The position numbers and the translations under genes are program-made. From contig JAJZVX010000002.1 in the NCBI GenBank assembly GCA_021846985.1, positions 124,001 to 188,000 of the forward strand: a stretch of 64,000 nucleotides of DNA, given 5' to 3'. The first letter of the stretch is position 1. Each line of letters begins with the position of its first letter. Origin of the DNA: Acidobacteriota bacterium. Its GTDB lineage: Bacteria; Acidobacteriota; Terriglobia; Terriglobales; Acidobacteriaceae. Below the pieces are notes generated by a model, which worked only from the letters and a program-made list of their open reading frames with translations, was not told the origin of the DNA and ran no database searches. Positions 28,401 through 37,446 of this stretch are shown here, in pieces.

Positions 28401-30493
28401 TGCGCGGCAATGGAGACGGCACCTTTACCGCCGCGGCCAGTCCGTCAACCGGGGGGCAGCCGGTCGCGGTGGCGGCCGCAGATATGAATGGCGACGGCAT
28501 TCTCGATCTAGCTGTCGTGAACCAGGGCGACGCCACGGTAACCATCCTGCTTGGCAACGGCGACGCCACCTTCGCGGCAGGTTCCGTTCTTCCCGCAGGA
28601 ACTGGGCCAGCTTCCCTTGCCGTTGCGGACCTGAACGGCGACGGCAACCTCGACCTGGCCGTGGCCGCGAGCGGCTCTGCCCAGGTCATCATTTTGCTTG
28701 GCAACGGCGACGGCACCTTCGTTCCTGTTGCCGCAGGCCCCGCCGCCGGCAGCAATGCGAACGCAATGGCCGCGGCGGACTTCAACTCCGGCGGCTGGCC
28801 GGACCTAGCAATCACCAGCTTCAGCGCCAACTCCGTTTCCATCGCGCTGACCCAGGTTTCGGCGCCGGTCGCGGCCACGGTCACGGACATTTCTCCGATG
28901 GGAATGGGCAGCCACCAGGTGCAGGCCAGCTATTCCGGGGACGCTGTGTTTGGCGCGAGCGCTTCCTCGCCGGTGGCGCTGACCGCGCAGCCCGTCGCTC
29001 CGGTGTTGACTTGGGAGCCGCCCGCGGCCATTGTTTATGGAACCCCACTTGGCGGCGCCGAGTTGAACGCTTCATCTGCCGTGGCCGGAAGTTTCGCCTA
29101 CACGCCGGCGGCCGGCACGGTGCTCTCCGTCGGTACGCATACGTTGTCGGTTGCTTTTACGCCCAGCGACGGCACCGACTACACCACTGTCACGGCGACG
29201 GTCACACTGGTGGTGAATGCAGCCACGCCCGCGATTACCTGGGCCACGCCCGCCGCGATCCCATACGGGACGCCGCTTTCAGCCCTGCAACTCAATGCCT
29301 CCAGCGCGACGCCGGGCAGCTTCGTGTACACGCCTGCTGCCGGCGCAGTGCTCGCCGCTGGCGCACAAACGCTTTCGGTGACTTTTATACCCACCGACAG
29401 CACAAACTTTACAACTGCTGCGGCGACCGTGCCTCTGGTCGTGGATAAAGCCGCACAATCGATCTCGCTTGCGCCGCTTGCTTCGGCTTTGACCTTTGGA
29501 GCCGCTCCTGTTGCTCTCAGCGCTAGCGCCAGTTCCGGTCTTGCGGTGAGTTTTTCGGCCGCAGGTCCGGGGAGCCTGAGCGGCGGAACTCTCACCCTCA
29601 CAGGCGCTGGCGTGGTGACGGTAACGGCAAGCCAGCCGGGCGACTCCAATTATCTTGCCGCGCCCAGCGTTTCCGCGGTGATCCAGGTTAAACAGGCGGC
29701 TTCGACGACCACGTTGACCGCCTCTGCGGCCTCGGTGGATTTCGGCTCCCCGGTTACATTTACAGCTACGGTGGGCAGCGGCGCAGGCGTGCCCAGCGGC
29801 CAAGTGAGCTTTCTCAACGGCACCACCGTGCTGGGAACCGCTCCGCTCAACAGCGGCACGGCAACACTGACGGTCGCCTCGCTGCCCGCCGGATCGAGCA
29901 GCGTGACCGCGGCTTACTCCGGCGACAGCAACTTCAGCGTTTCCACCTCGCCTGCCGTCTCGGTCACGGTTACGGCAGCGGTGGTGGACTTTTCTGTTTC
30001 CGCCTCGCCCACTTCGCGCTCTGTCTATATGGGCCAGTCGGCTTCCTACACGCTCACCATCACGCCCATGGGAGGCTTTCATCTTCCTGTTACCCTCACT
30101 TGTTCCCAGTTGCCCGCCGCGGCCAGTTGCAGCTTTACGCCCGTGAGTGCGGGCAGTAGCGGAACCTCGACGCTCGTGGTGCAGACCACGGCTTCTGGAA
30201 GTGGCTTGCTGGCTTCGCTGGCGCGCTCCGGCTCCAAAGGGATGGCGTTTGCTGTCCTGTTGCCGCTGTTCCTGCCTTTGCGCCGGCGCTGGCGCAAGCG
30301 TTGGCCGGCACTGCTGGCGCTTTTTGCTCTGCTCGGCGCTGGCGTCCTCAGCGGCTGCGGCGGCACCATGGCTCTTGCCAGCGGAACGCCCACCGGCGTG
30401 CAGACCGTGACCGTGGCGGTAACGGCCGACAACGGTGCTCAGACGATCACCCACGAGGCGGGCCTGACCCTCGACGTTCTGCCGCCACAGTAG
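25481..30493 (+). CDS. giant secreted protein: alpha/beta-hydrolase + FG-GAP propeller + Ig repeats
   Basis: A 1670-residue exported protein; the start is set by AAGGAG seven bases before the ATG at 25481. Order: signal peptide (LLSLLFGGAVLPALA); beta-rich N-domain; alpha/beta-hydrolase-like region (about 300-600) with a nucleophile elbow GTSMG near 402 and a possible His in DGTCSHQSADL; an Ig-like repeat (607-800); seven FG-GAP/VCBS units (about 800-1125), each with a calcium-type DxNGDG and GNGDGTF; two tandem MBG-type repeats (about 1168-1320) and further Ig-like repeats. Near the C-terminus: a hydrophobic stretch, basic RRRWRKRW, a second hydrophobic stretch ending SGCGG, then one last Ig-like segment. 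It is probably a surface-anchored esterase or adhesin. Confidence 0.85.
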   Translation: MLIARQRLRLHTVLLSLLFGGAVLPALALPPAGASGSSGDDSPSANTTPPPARPYLAPPLNGVYFPVLHTANLASSTGLADTPTGVVAAQAGVTGTGVINFPAIDVTKPWRAAILITMGEAPGNTNGLTVFLTNPSKPQNGYYIQLGGNASLGNTASAAITYSMSLTYGVLSAVPTGTRMWLSIASDGKDIWPCLIPDTLSTTHFLYGNYNHAWDGGPYCGSEGAQYVSSTNGAQTLGLSQIKIQSGSTLDVVNGVYLSEGSLDGPSDRVFFPPMFLSPDTGLDNNGDTHAPVSSAGGTLPYSTQIFVPGGYGQPGGTPVVLANHPYGNVTPPVPALPMLAALYDDGYMIAIPFAWAGGGGDGNYINALTSNNGAPTGLLLRKKVVDWIRQNLPFSWQLYQFGTSMGCNNALEYEHWWPGNAAILCVSGSTSLTVASSPPYGYGTVSSADATSFSGFYLALQPSIGQNPATDSADWMQLSVAPGFVDESYLQNPPYSFADAWSAAKSYTANQIVSVPYSGTLQSLAPYDPSLNPETYLSVPIYMTTCKTDTTIAAENQALYSAVQAVGGTITLQVINDGTCSHQSADLFFPSTFASFFDQYRKASPSVQAGTPAPAGTPTTTVLTVNSAGAAASTVDSGSTVTLTAAVSAGGAPVTAGQVNFCDPSAPACSGASRVGTAQLTNAGTALLHLVPAIGNHAYTAVFTGAGGAASSSSPAVSLNVAGLHSTVTAVAASGSAGNYALTATVSGAAQSSVPTGTVSFVDASAGNRVLGTATLGTAAPMLNWTEAPAPATGAGPSAVVTADLNGDGKPDLAVANSQSHSVTILLGNGDGTFVPAPSPDTGSVPVALVAGDFNGDGKTDLAVANSQSNSVTILLGNGDGTFTAAPTLAAGTHPAAMAAGDFNGDGNLDLVVANSGDNTLSIFLGKGDGSFAVAPVAHTGCGPDSIAVGDFNGDGALDLAVANGSDNTLSLLRGNGDGTFTAAASPSTGGQPVAVAAADMNGDGILDLAVVNQGDATVTILLGNGDATFAAGSVLPAGTGPASLAVADLNGDGNLDLAVAASGSAQVIILLGNGDGTFVPVAAGPAAGSNANAMAAADFNSGGWPDLAITSFSANSVSIALTQVSAPVAATVTDISPMGMGSHQVQASYSGDAVFGASASSPVALTAQPVAPVLTWEPPAAIVYGTPLGGAELNASSAVAGSFAYTPAAGTVLSVGTHTLSVAFTPSDGTDYTTVTATVTLVVNAATPAITWATPAAIPYGTPLSALQLNASSATPGSFVYTPAAGAVLAAGAQTLSVTFIPTDSTNFTTAAATVPLVVDKAAQSISLAPLASALTFGAAPVALSASASSGLAVSFSAAGPGSLSGGTLTLTGAGVVTVTASQPGDSNYLAAPSVSAVIQVKQAASTTTLTASAASVDFGSPVTFTATVGSGAGVPSGQVSFLNGTTVLGTAPLNSGTATLTVASLPAGSSSVTAAYSGDSNFSVSTSPAVSVTVTAAVVDFSVSASPTSRSVYMGQSASYTLTITPMGGFHLPVTLTCSQLPAAASCSFTPVSAGSSGTSTLVVQTTASGSGLLASLARSGSKGMAFAVLLPLFLPLRRRWRKRWPALLALFALLGAGVLSGCGGTMALASGTPTGVQTVTVAVTADNGAQTITHEAGLTLDVLPPQ

Positions 30494-30515
30494 TCTTGCA
30501 CGGCCTGTGTTCTGG

Positions 30516-30552
30516 AGAGCTTCCGCCGTCCATGTTGCGCGGCGGAGGCTCT
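30516..30552. terminator. bidirectional terminator hairpin
   Basis: AGAGCTTCCGCCG pairs with CGGCGGAGGCTCT (12 of 13 positions) with an 11-base loop, between the convergent giant-protein and acyl-CoA dehydrogenase genes. Confidence 0.65.
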
Positions 30553-30566
30553 GCAGGCTGAACTTT

Positions 30567-31745
<1,179 letters not shown>

Positions 31746-31829
31746 TCTCGCACCTGCCGTTCTTTGCTTGAACCAAAACAAGTAAGGGTAGCAGATGGAA
31801 AGCAGGGAGGGAAGAGAACTGCGAACGTC

Positions 31830-32663
31830 CTACTCCAAAAACTCCCGCACAAACCCGTTCTCGCTTCGCACCAGATTGCGCAGGCTCCCATTGAAGATCA
31901 AGCGTCCTTCCTCGATCATCAGGAATGTGGCGTGGGGATCTGTTTCGCCCTTGGGCAGGGGGATCATGCGCCCCTGTTCGGGATCGAAGCGGTGGCTGCA
32001 GAGCGTGAAGGCATCCTGCAGGCGATGGGTCACGAGCAGCGACGGCGTCTGGTATACGTCGCGCTCCTTCACGATCAGCTCGATGATGGTGGTGGATGTA
32101 ACCGGATCGAGGCCGCCGGTGGGGGAATCGTAGAGCAGAAGTTCCGGCTGGCGAATCAGCGCCCGCGCAATGGCCACGCGCCGCCGCATGCCGCCGGAGA
32201 GGCTGCTGGGCAGCATGTCGAAGGTCTGCTCGAGTTCGACGAAGCGCAGCGCTTCGCGCACGCGCCGGTCGATCTCCTCGTCGTCAACCCGTTCCTGGAT
32301 CAGTTGGTAGGCCACGTTGTCGCGCACTGTGAGCGAGTCGAACAAGGCTCCTTCCTGGAAGACCATTCCGGTGCGCGCGCGGAGGGGGAAGAGCGCCTCT
32401 TCCGGCAGGTGCGTGATCTCTTCGCCAAAGAGCTGGATGCTGCCGCGGTCCGGACGCAGCAGGCCGGTGACCATCTTGAGGAGAACGCTTTTGCCCACGC
32501 CAGCCGGTCCAAGCAGGACGCAAGTCTCGCCGGGCCGGATCGTGAAGCTGATGTCATCGAGCACGGGCGGCCCGTCAAAGCGGATCGAGACGCCGTTAAA
32601 CGCCACGACCGCGCCGTCGCAGGCGGGCGTTTGCGGGCTATCGCTGTTCCAGAGGCCGCTCAC
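31830..32663 (-). CDS. ABC transporter ATP-binding protein, MlaF-type
   Basis: Cytosolic ATPase of a Mla/Mce-type lipid ABC transporter, 277 residues from a GTG at 32663 that overlaps the mlaE stop codon (ATGTGA), indicating translational coupling. Walker A GPAGVGKS, signature LSGGMRRRVAIARAL and the D-loop are present. The Walker B segment reads LLLYDSPTGGLDP: the normally catalytic Glu after Asp is Ser. This is unusual and could mean slow ATP turnover or a different catalytic base. Mla systems move phospholipids between inner and outer membranes to keep outer-leaflet asymmetry. No mlaD (MCE), mlaB or mlaC gene is adjacent. Confidence 0.85.
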   Translation of the reverse strand: MSGLWNSDSPQTPACDGAVVAFNGVSIRFDGPPVLDDISFTIRPGETCVLLGPAGVGKSVLLKMVTGLLRPDRGSIQLFGEEITHLPEEALFPLRARTGMVFQEGALFDSLTVRDNVAYQLIQERVDDEEIDRRVREALRFVELEQTFDMLPSSLSGGMRRRVAIARALIRQPELLLYDSPTGGLDPVTSTTIIELIVKERDVYQTPSLLVTHRLQDAFTLCSHRFDPEQGRMIPLPKGETDPHATFLMIEEGRLIFNGSLRNLVRSENGFVREFLE

Positions 32664-33445
32664 ATCCGGCCCGGAAACAAGGTGAGCATCACCTTGGTGA
32701 TGAGGAAGTCCACAAAGATGATCAGCACCGAGGCGTTGACCACCGCGGAGATGGTGGAGCGGCCTACGCCCTGCGTCCCGCCCGAGGTCCGCATGCCGTA
32801 AAAACAGCCGATAGAGGACAAAATATAGCCGAAAAAGAGCGGCTTGATCAAGCCCTGGACAATATCGGAGTACATCAGGTGCTCCCATGCCTGCGCTAGA
32901 TACTGCGGGCCGTCGTGGTGGTTGATGAAGACCGTGACTCCCAGTCCGCCCACAATGCCGCATGCATCGGCCACGATGGTGAGAAAGAGCAACATCGCGA
33001 TGGAGGCGAAGATGCGCGGCGTGGCCAGCTTGCGCATGGGATCGACGCCCAGGGCGCGCATGGCGTCAATCTGCTCGGTCACCACCATGGAGCCCAACTC
33101 GCTGGCCATCGACGAAGCGTTCCGCCCCGACACCATGATCCCCGTCAGCACCGGCCCCAACTCGCGGATCATGGTCATCGACACGAACTGGCCCGTGACC
33201 GCGGTGGCGCCAAAGTGTGCCAGGGTAGCAGCCGATTGCAGCGCCAGCACGCCGCCGGTGGCAATGCCGGAGAGAATCACAATGGAGAGAGAGCCGACGC
33301 CGATGATGTCGGCCTGGAGCAAGAAGTCCTGCCAGTAGATGGGCGGGCGAAAGAGGTTGAGGAAAGCGTTCAGTGCAAACCAGAAGTACTCCTGCACGGT
33401 GAGCAAGATGTTCTTGGCGGTTCTGTCAATGGTTTCCATCGCCAT
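32660..33445 (-). CDS. ABC transporter permease, MlaE-type
   Basis: MlaE/YrbE-family inner-membrane permease, 261 residues, with five or six hydrophobic helices. Family landmarks: SLSIVILSGIATGGVLALQS, TGQFVSMTMIRELGPVLTGIMVSGRNASSMASELGSMVVTEQIDAMRALGVDP. This last block is the conserved core of the family. It forms the membrane domain for phospholipid export/import with the MlaF-like ATPase encoded immediately after it (4-base overlap ATGTGA). Two possible ATGs (33445 and 33439) exist. The substrate-binding MCE protein is not encoded nearby, so the system is incomplete in this window. Confidence 0.9.
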   Translation of the reverse strand: MAMETIDRTAKNILLTVQEYFWFALNAFLNLFRPPIYWQDFLLQADIIGVGSLSIVILSGIATGGVLALQSAATLAHFGATAVTGQFVSMTMIRELGPVLTGIMVSGRNASSMASELGSMVVTEQIDAMRALGVDPMRKLATPRIFASIAMLLFLTIVADACGIVGGLGVTVFINHHDGPQYLAQAWEHLMYSDIVQGLIKPLFFGYILSSIGCFYGMRTSGGTQGVGRSTISAVVNASVLIIFVDFLITKVMLTLFPGRM

Positions 33446-33615
33446 CCGTTTGCCTGCCCGCAGGAAAATGTAGTGCCGCTCTTAAGGCAAGCATAGCGCA
33501 TATGCGCCCTGCCGCGCCCTCCTGCTATGGTTATCCTGATTGCCCGGACGGCCGGCGTGGAGCGCTCTTTTGCCGCTGCAACTGCCTTTGTCGCGGGCGT
33601 TCACGGAGGAATGAA

Positions 33616-35883
33616 ATGCACGACAGTACGGCGGCAAGCATGCGGAGTTTTCTGCATCCCACCCGGCGCAGCTTTCTTAAACTCGGCGGTGCCGCCGCGC
33701 TGGTCTCCTCGCTCGATGCAGGCGCCAGCGCCGCCGCCGACCCCGGGCCTGCCGCGGCAGCGGAGACGGCTTCCACGGCCAATGCAACCAGTCTGGCGGC
33801 GTACGTCAATCCCCTGCAGGGAACGGACTCCACGCCGTTGTTCTCCCGCGGTAATACGCTGCCCATCGTGGCTGTTCCCTTCGCCATGGCGCACTGGGCG
33901 CTGCAATCGAGCTGCAACGATTCCTGGTTCTTCCAGCCCCACGACCGGCGGCTGCAGGGCATTCGCTGCACCCATCAGCTCAGCCCGTGGGTTGGTGACT
34001 ACGGGCAGGCCGCCTTTCTGCCTTTCACCGGCGATCCCTCGCCGGAGCCCGCGGCGCGCGCTTCTTCCTATCGTCCCGGGGAACTGGCGATCGGCCCTCA
34101 CCAGCTCAAGGTCCGGCTGCTGCGTTACGGCTGCACCCTTGAGCTGGCCCCCACCGAGCGCTGTTCGCTGATGCGCTTCAGCTTTGCGCAATCCGGTCCG
34201 GCCGGCGTGATGATGGATCTGGCCGGCGACGACGCCGAAGCCCGCCGCGATGCCTCTACCGGCGTCCTCACCGCCCTTGTCCGCGCCAACAGCGGCGGCG
34301 TTCCACCCGGTTTCGCCACCTATTACGCGCTTCGTCTCAATGCGCCGATTACGCAATTCGACGTGAAAGAGCTCAAGGGCCGCCGCGTCGCCATTCTGCG
34401 CTTCAACGCGCAGGCTTCGCGTGCGGTGGCGCTTGGCGTGGGCACATCCTTTATCTCCGCGGAACAGGCTTTGCGGAATCTCGATGCCGAGATCGCAAGC
34501 AAGTCCTTCGATCAGGTGCGCGCCGAAGCCGCCGCCGTGTGGGAGCAGGCTCTGGGCCGGGTTCAAATCGATGGCGCCACTCCGGACCAGCGCCGCGTCT
34601 TTTACTCCTGCCTTTATCGCACGCAGCTTTTTCCGCGCATCTTTCACGAACGCGACGCGCAGGGCAACACGGTTCACTACAGCGCCTTCAACGGCAAGGT
34701 TGAGCCCGGCGTGATGTATGCCGACCACGGCTACTGGGATCTTTATCGTGCCTGGTACCCCATGATGACCCTGCTCTATCCCGAGCGCCTCGGCGAGATT
34801 CTTCAGGCCTGGGTGAACGCTTACAAGGAGGGCGGCTGGTTTCCGCAGTTTCCCTGTCCAGGCTATCGCGGCGTGATGACGGGCAGCCCCATCGACTCCG
34901 TCTTTGGCGACGCGGCGGCCAAGGGCATACGCGGCTTCGACCTTCAGGCTGCCTACGAGGGCCTGAAAAAGCAGGCCACCGTGCCGGCGCCTCCGGGCAG
35001 GGGCTACGGACGGGCCGCCGTGCCCGAGTATCTGAGGCTTGGCTACGTCCCCTGCGACCGGGTCAACGACGGCTTGGTGGAGACGCTCGACTCCGCTTTC
35101 GGTGACTTCAACATTGCGCAGGTGGCGCGCGCCGCCGGCCATCCTGAAGAGGCTGCCCAGTTCCTCAAGCGCTCCCAAAATTGGCGCAACGTCTTCGATT
35201 CCCAAACGCACTTCCTGCGCGGCAAGCTGGCCAGCGGCGCGTGGCTTGAGCCCTTCGACCCGTTCACCTGGGGCAATCCGTATGTGGAAGGCAGCGCCTG
35301 GCAATACCGCTTCGCCGTGCCTCACGACCCGGAGGGCCTGATGCAGGCCTTCGGGGGCAGGGAAGCCTTTGTGGTCGCACTCGACGATCTGCTTGCCCAG
35401 CCTCCCCTCTTTCACGTAGGCAGTTACGGACGCGAGATTCACGAGATGTCGGAGATGGCCGCCGTGGATTTTGGCCAGTACGCCCACTCCAACCAGCCTT
35501 CGCACCACGTTCTCTACATGTTCACTGCCGCCGGCCGCCGCGACCGCACCCAGCATTGGGTCCATCGCGTCCTGAACGAACTGTACACTCCCGGCAATTT
35601 TTGCGGCGACGAAGATACCGGCTCCATGAGCGCTTGGTATATTCTGAGCGCTCTAGGCGTCTTTTCGCTTTCTCCCGGCAGTGCCCAATGGTCGCTCGGT
35701 GCGCCGCTGTTCGAAAGCGCCGAAGCGCATCTGTCCGGCGGCCGTACCCTGCGTATCGAGGCCCACGGCAAGCCCGGGACGTTTCTCAATCGTGTCACTC
35801 TCAACGGCGCCGGGCATCGGGCAGGCTCCGTCTCGCATGCGGCTCTGGCCCAGGGCGCGCATCTGGTGTTCCGGGCAGTTTAG
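33616..35883 (+). CDS. GH92-family glycosidase (alpha-mannosidase type)
   Basis: Glycoside hydrolase family 92 protein, 755 residues from the ATG at 33616 preceded by GGAGGA. The N-terminus (TRRSFLKLGGAAALVSS) is a Tat signal. The GH92 hallmark block is near residue 664: GDEDTGSMSAWYILSALGVF; the N-terminal domain has NTLPIVAVPFAMAHW. The YADHGYWDLYRAWYPMMTLL segment is another family landmark. GH92 enzymes are calcium-dependent exo-acting alpha-mannosidases that trim glycans. The hallmark differs slightly from the usual GNEDCGQMSAW (Thr for Cys), so substrate range may differ. It stands alone between convergent and tandem neighbours. Confidence 0.9.
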   Translation: MHDSTAASMRSFLHPTRRSFLKLGGAAALVSSLDAGASAAADPGPAAAAETASTANATSLAAYVNPLQGTDSTPLFSRGNTLPIVAVPFAMAHWALQSSCNDSWFFQPHDRRLQGIRCTHQLSPWVGDYGQAAFLPFTGDPSPEPAARASSYRPGELAIGPHQLKVRLLRYGCTLELAPTERCSLMRFSFAQSGPAGVMMDLAGDDAEARRDASTGVLTALVRANSGGVPPGFATYYALRLNAPITQFDVKELKGRRVAILRFNAQASRAVALGVGTSFISAEQALRNLDAEIASKSFDQVRAEAAAVWEQALGRVQIDGATPDQRRVFYSCLYRTQLFPRIFHERDAQGNTVHYSAFNGKVEPGVMYADHGYWDLYRAWYPMMTLLYPERLGEILQAWVNAYKEGGWFPQFPCPGYRGVMTGSPIDSVFGDAAAKGIRGFDLQAAYEGLKKQATVPAPPGRGYGRAAVPEYLRLGYVPCDRVNDGLVETLDSAFGDFNIAQVARAAGHPEEAAQFLKRSQNWRNVFDSQTHFLRGKLASGAWLEPFDPFTWGNPYVEGSAWQYRFAVPHDPEGLMQAFGGREAFVVALDDLLAQPPLFHVGSYGREIHEMSEMAAVDFGQYAHSNQPSHHVLYMFTAAGRRDRTQHWVHRVLNELYTPGNFCGDEDTGSMSAWYILSALGVFSLSPGSAQWSLGAPLFESAEAHLSGGRTLRIEAHGKPGTFLNRVTLNGAGHRAGSVSHAALAQGAHLVFRAV

Positions 35884-36134
35884 TTTCGATTCGGGTCAAA
35901 ACCATCGATGTTCGGGTGGGTAACCTTCAGCTCCGCGCCCATGGATGCCCGGAATGAAAAGAAGGAGCGGGACTTTCGGCTTGCGGATGAAGGCGGCGAT
36001 GGCGGTTCCGAGATGCCGGGTGCAAGGCGCGTTTGGCGAGAATCCGCCGGTTGCGCCGGTGAGCGTTAGAAGGCAGACAAGAAACCGGGGATGAAAAGCC
36101 GGGGCTCGGTTTGCGGCCGGGCGGGTATGAGACG

Positions 36135-36851
36135 GTGGAAACCATAACTATTGGGCGTGAAGAGCGGGTCTTTGTTCTAACTGGAGCGGGGATCAGCGCG
36201 GAGAGCGGATTGCCGACCTTTCGCGCTGCCGATGGATTGTGGGCGGGCAACCGGGTTGAAGACGTGTGCGCGCCCGAGGCGTGGCGGCGCGATCCTTGGC
36301 GGGTGTGGGAGTTCTATGCGGCGCGCCGCGCGGCAGGTGCGCGCGCAGAGCCGAACGCGGCGCACATGGCGCTGGCCGAATTGGAGGAGCAGCTCGGCAG
36401 CCGGTTCTTTTTGTGTACGCAAAACGTGGACGATCTGCACGAGCGCGCCGGCTCAAAGCGGCTGTTGCACATGCACGGCGAACTGAACAAGGCGCGATGC
36501 GAGCGCGAGTGCGGGCGCGCGCCGGTGGAAGATCGCAGCATCTACCGCAGCCTCGACGAGGTGGGACGATGTCCCTGTGGCGGACGGATGCGGCCGCACA
36601 TTGTCTTCTTCGGCGAGATGCCGCTGGAGATGGAGCGCATTGAGCGCGAGATTCGCAAGGCGTCTCTGATGGTCGTCGTCGGCACTTCGGGTTCCGTTTA
36701 TCCCGCGGCTAACTTTGTGCACTGGGCGCGCATGAACGGCGCGCGCGCGGTCTACGTGGGTCCGGAAGATCCGCTGAATGCTTCTGCGTTTACTCGCGTG
36801 GTTGAGGGCAGGGCGGGTGAGGCTCTGCCGGGCTTGTTCGTGGCGAAGTAG
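36135..36851 (+). CDS. NAD-dependent protein deacylase (sirtuin)
   Basis: Sir2/CobB-family enzyme that removes acyl groups from lysines using NAD+, about 238 residues. Seen: GAGISAESGLPTFRAADGLW (NAD site), TQNVDDLHERAGS, catalytic His in HMHGEL, zinc Cys pairs CERECG and CPCGG, RPHIVFFGE, and VVGTSGSVYPAANF. Class III members have Tyr and Arg at the acyl-lysine site; here YAARRAA fits (possible Tyr/Arg pair), suggesting desuccinylase-type activity. The start is uncertain: the GTG at 36135 is chosen; a TTG at 36111 would extend it by 8 residues. Its end overlaps the tail of the convergent broken gene by 62 bp. Confidence 0.9.
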   Translation: METITIGREERVFVLTGAGISAESGLPTFRAADGLWAGNRVEDVCAPEAWRRDPWRVWEFYAARRAAGARAEPNAAHMALAELEEQLGSRFFLCTQNVDDLHERAGSKRLLHMHGELNKARCERECGRAPVEDRSIYRSLDEVGRCPCGGRMRPHIVFFGEMPLEMERIEREIRKASLMVVVGTSGSVYPAANFVHWARMNGARAVYVGPEDPLNASAFTRVVEGRAGEALPGLFVAK

Positions 36852-37285
36852 AACGGTCTTGTACGCTGCGTACTTCAGTCCCCTCACGCGGCTTCCTGAT
36901 GTATGCATTCCGCCGGAATCGCATCGCTGTCCGGTCCTCATCGATGGAGACGATGCGGACGGTGTCGAATCCCTCTGTCCACATGGCCTCCCAGTCGGGA
37001 TCGCGGTTCAAGTCGAAGGTGAAATTCTTCGAAATTCCTCTAGGATAGGCGAACCATGCGGTGCGTCCTCTCGGCGCGGGCCGCGATCTGGGGCGCGAAA
37101 ATGTCAATCTGATCGCGGCTGGCGACGAAGGCAAGTGCAAAGCCGATGCGGGGGAGCGATTCGATGTGGCGATGGAGGGTAATCACGGGTTGGCGGGCAA
37201 GCTCGGGCGCAAAGCTGGCGGGCGCCCGAAGCACCAGAATTTTCTGGGGGTCCTTGGGGTTGAGTTTTTCCAAGACGGTTGCCAT
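36790..37285 (-). pseudogene. conserved small hypothetical gene split by a frameshift
   Basis: Two reading frames together make one protein of a small conserved family that I recall from Acidobacteriota as a hypothetical. Frame one (ATG 37285: MATVLEKLNPKDPQKILVLRA..., to about residue 73 AARAE) runs to a stop at 37040. Frame two, offset by one base, carries the expected continuation (GRTAWFAYPRGISKNFTFDLNR, TVRIVSIDEDRTAMRFRR) to a stop at 36790. The shift lies near 37066-37072; one surplus base would restore a single frame. It is either a real mutation or a sequencing error. The last ~30 residues overlap the convergent sirtuin gene. Function unknown. Confidence 0.7.
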
Positions 37286-37446
37286 GGAATGAGATGATAC
37301 CGGGATTTGGGAAATAATCGGCAAAACCGCCCCAGGAGGGCGGGAACCCGATGCGGGAAGCGGTGGGCCGCCAGGAAATGCGGGTTGCTCTCAGGTATCA
37401 TCGGAATAATCGGTGGGTTCACTCCCGTCCAGAAAAGGAATCACAG

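Noticed and set aside
32960-33496. plus-strand open frame antisense to mlaE
   Set aside because: Polar low-complexity shadow of a well-supported permease.
35927-36250. minus-strand small open frame between GH92 and sirtuin genes
   Set aside because: Overlaps the sirtuin N-terminus, no ribosome site and no family likeness.
37300-37446. possible riboswitch or leader upstream of homoserine dehydrogenase
   Set aside because: GC-rich hairpins occur, but no SAM, cobalamin, lysine or T-box consensus was found, and no Thr-rich leader peptide is visible.
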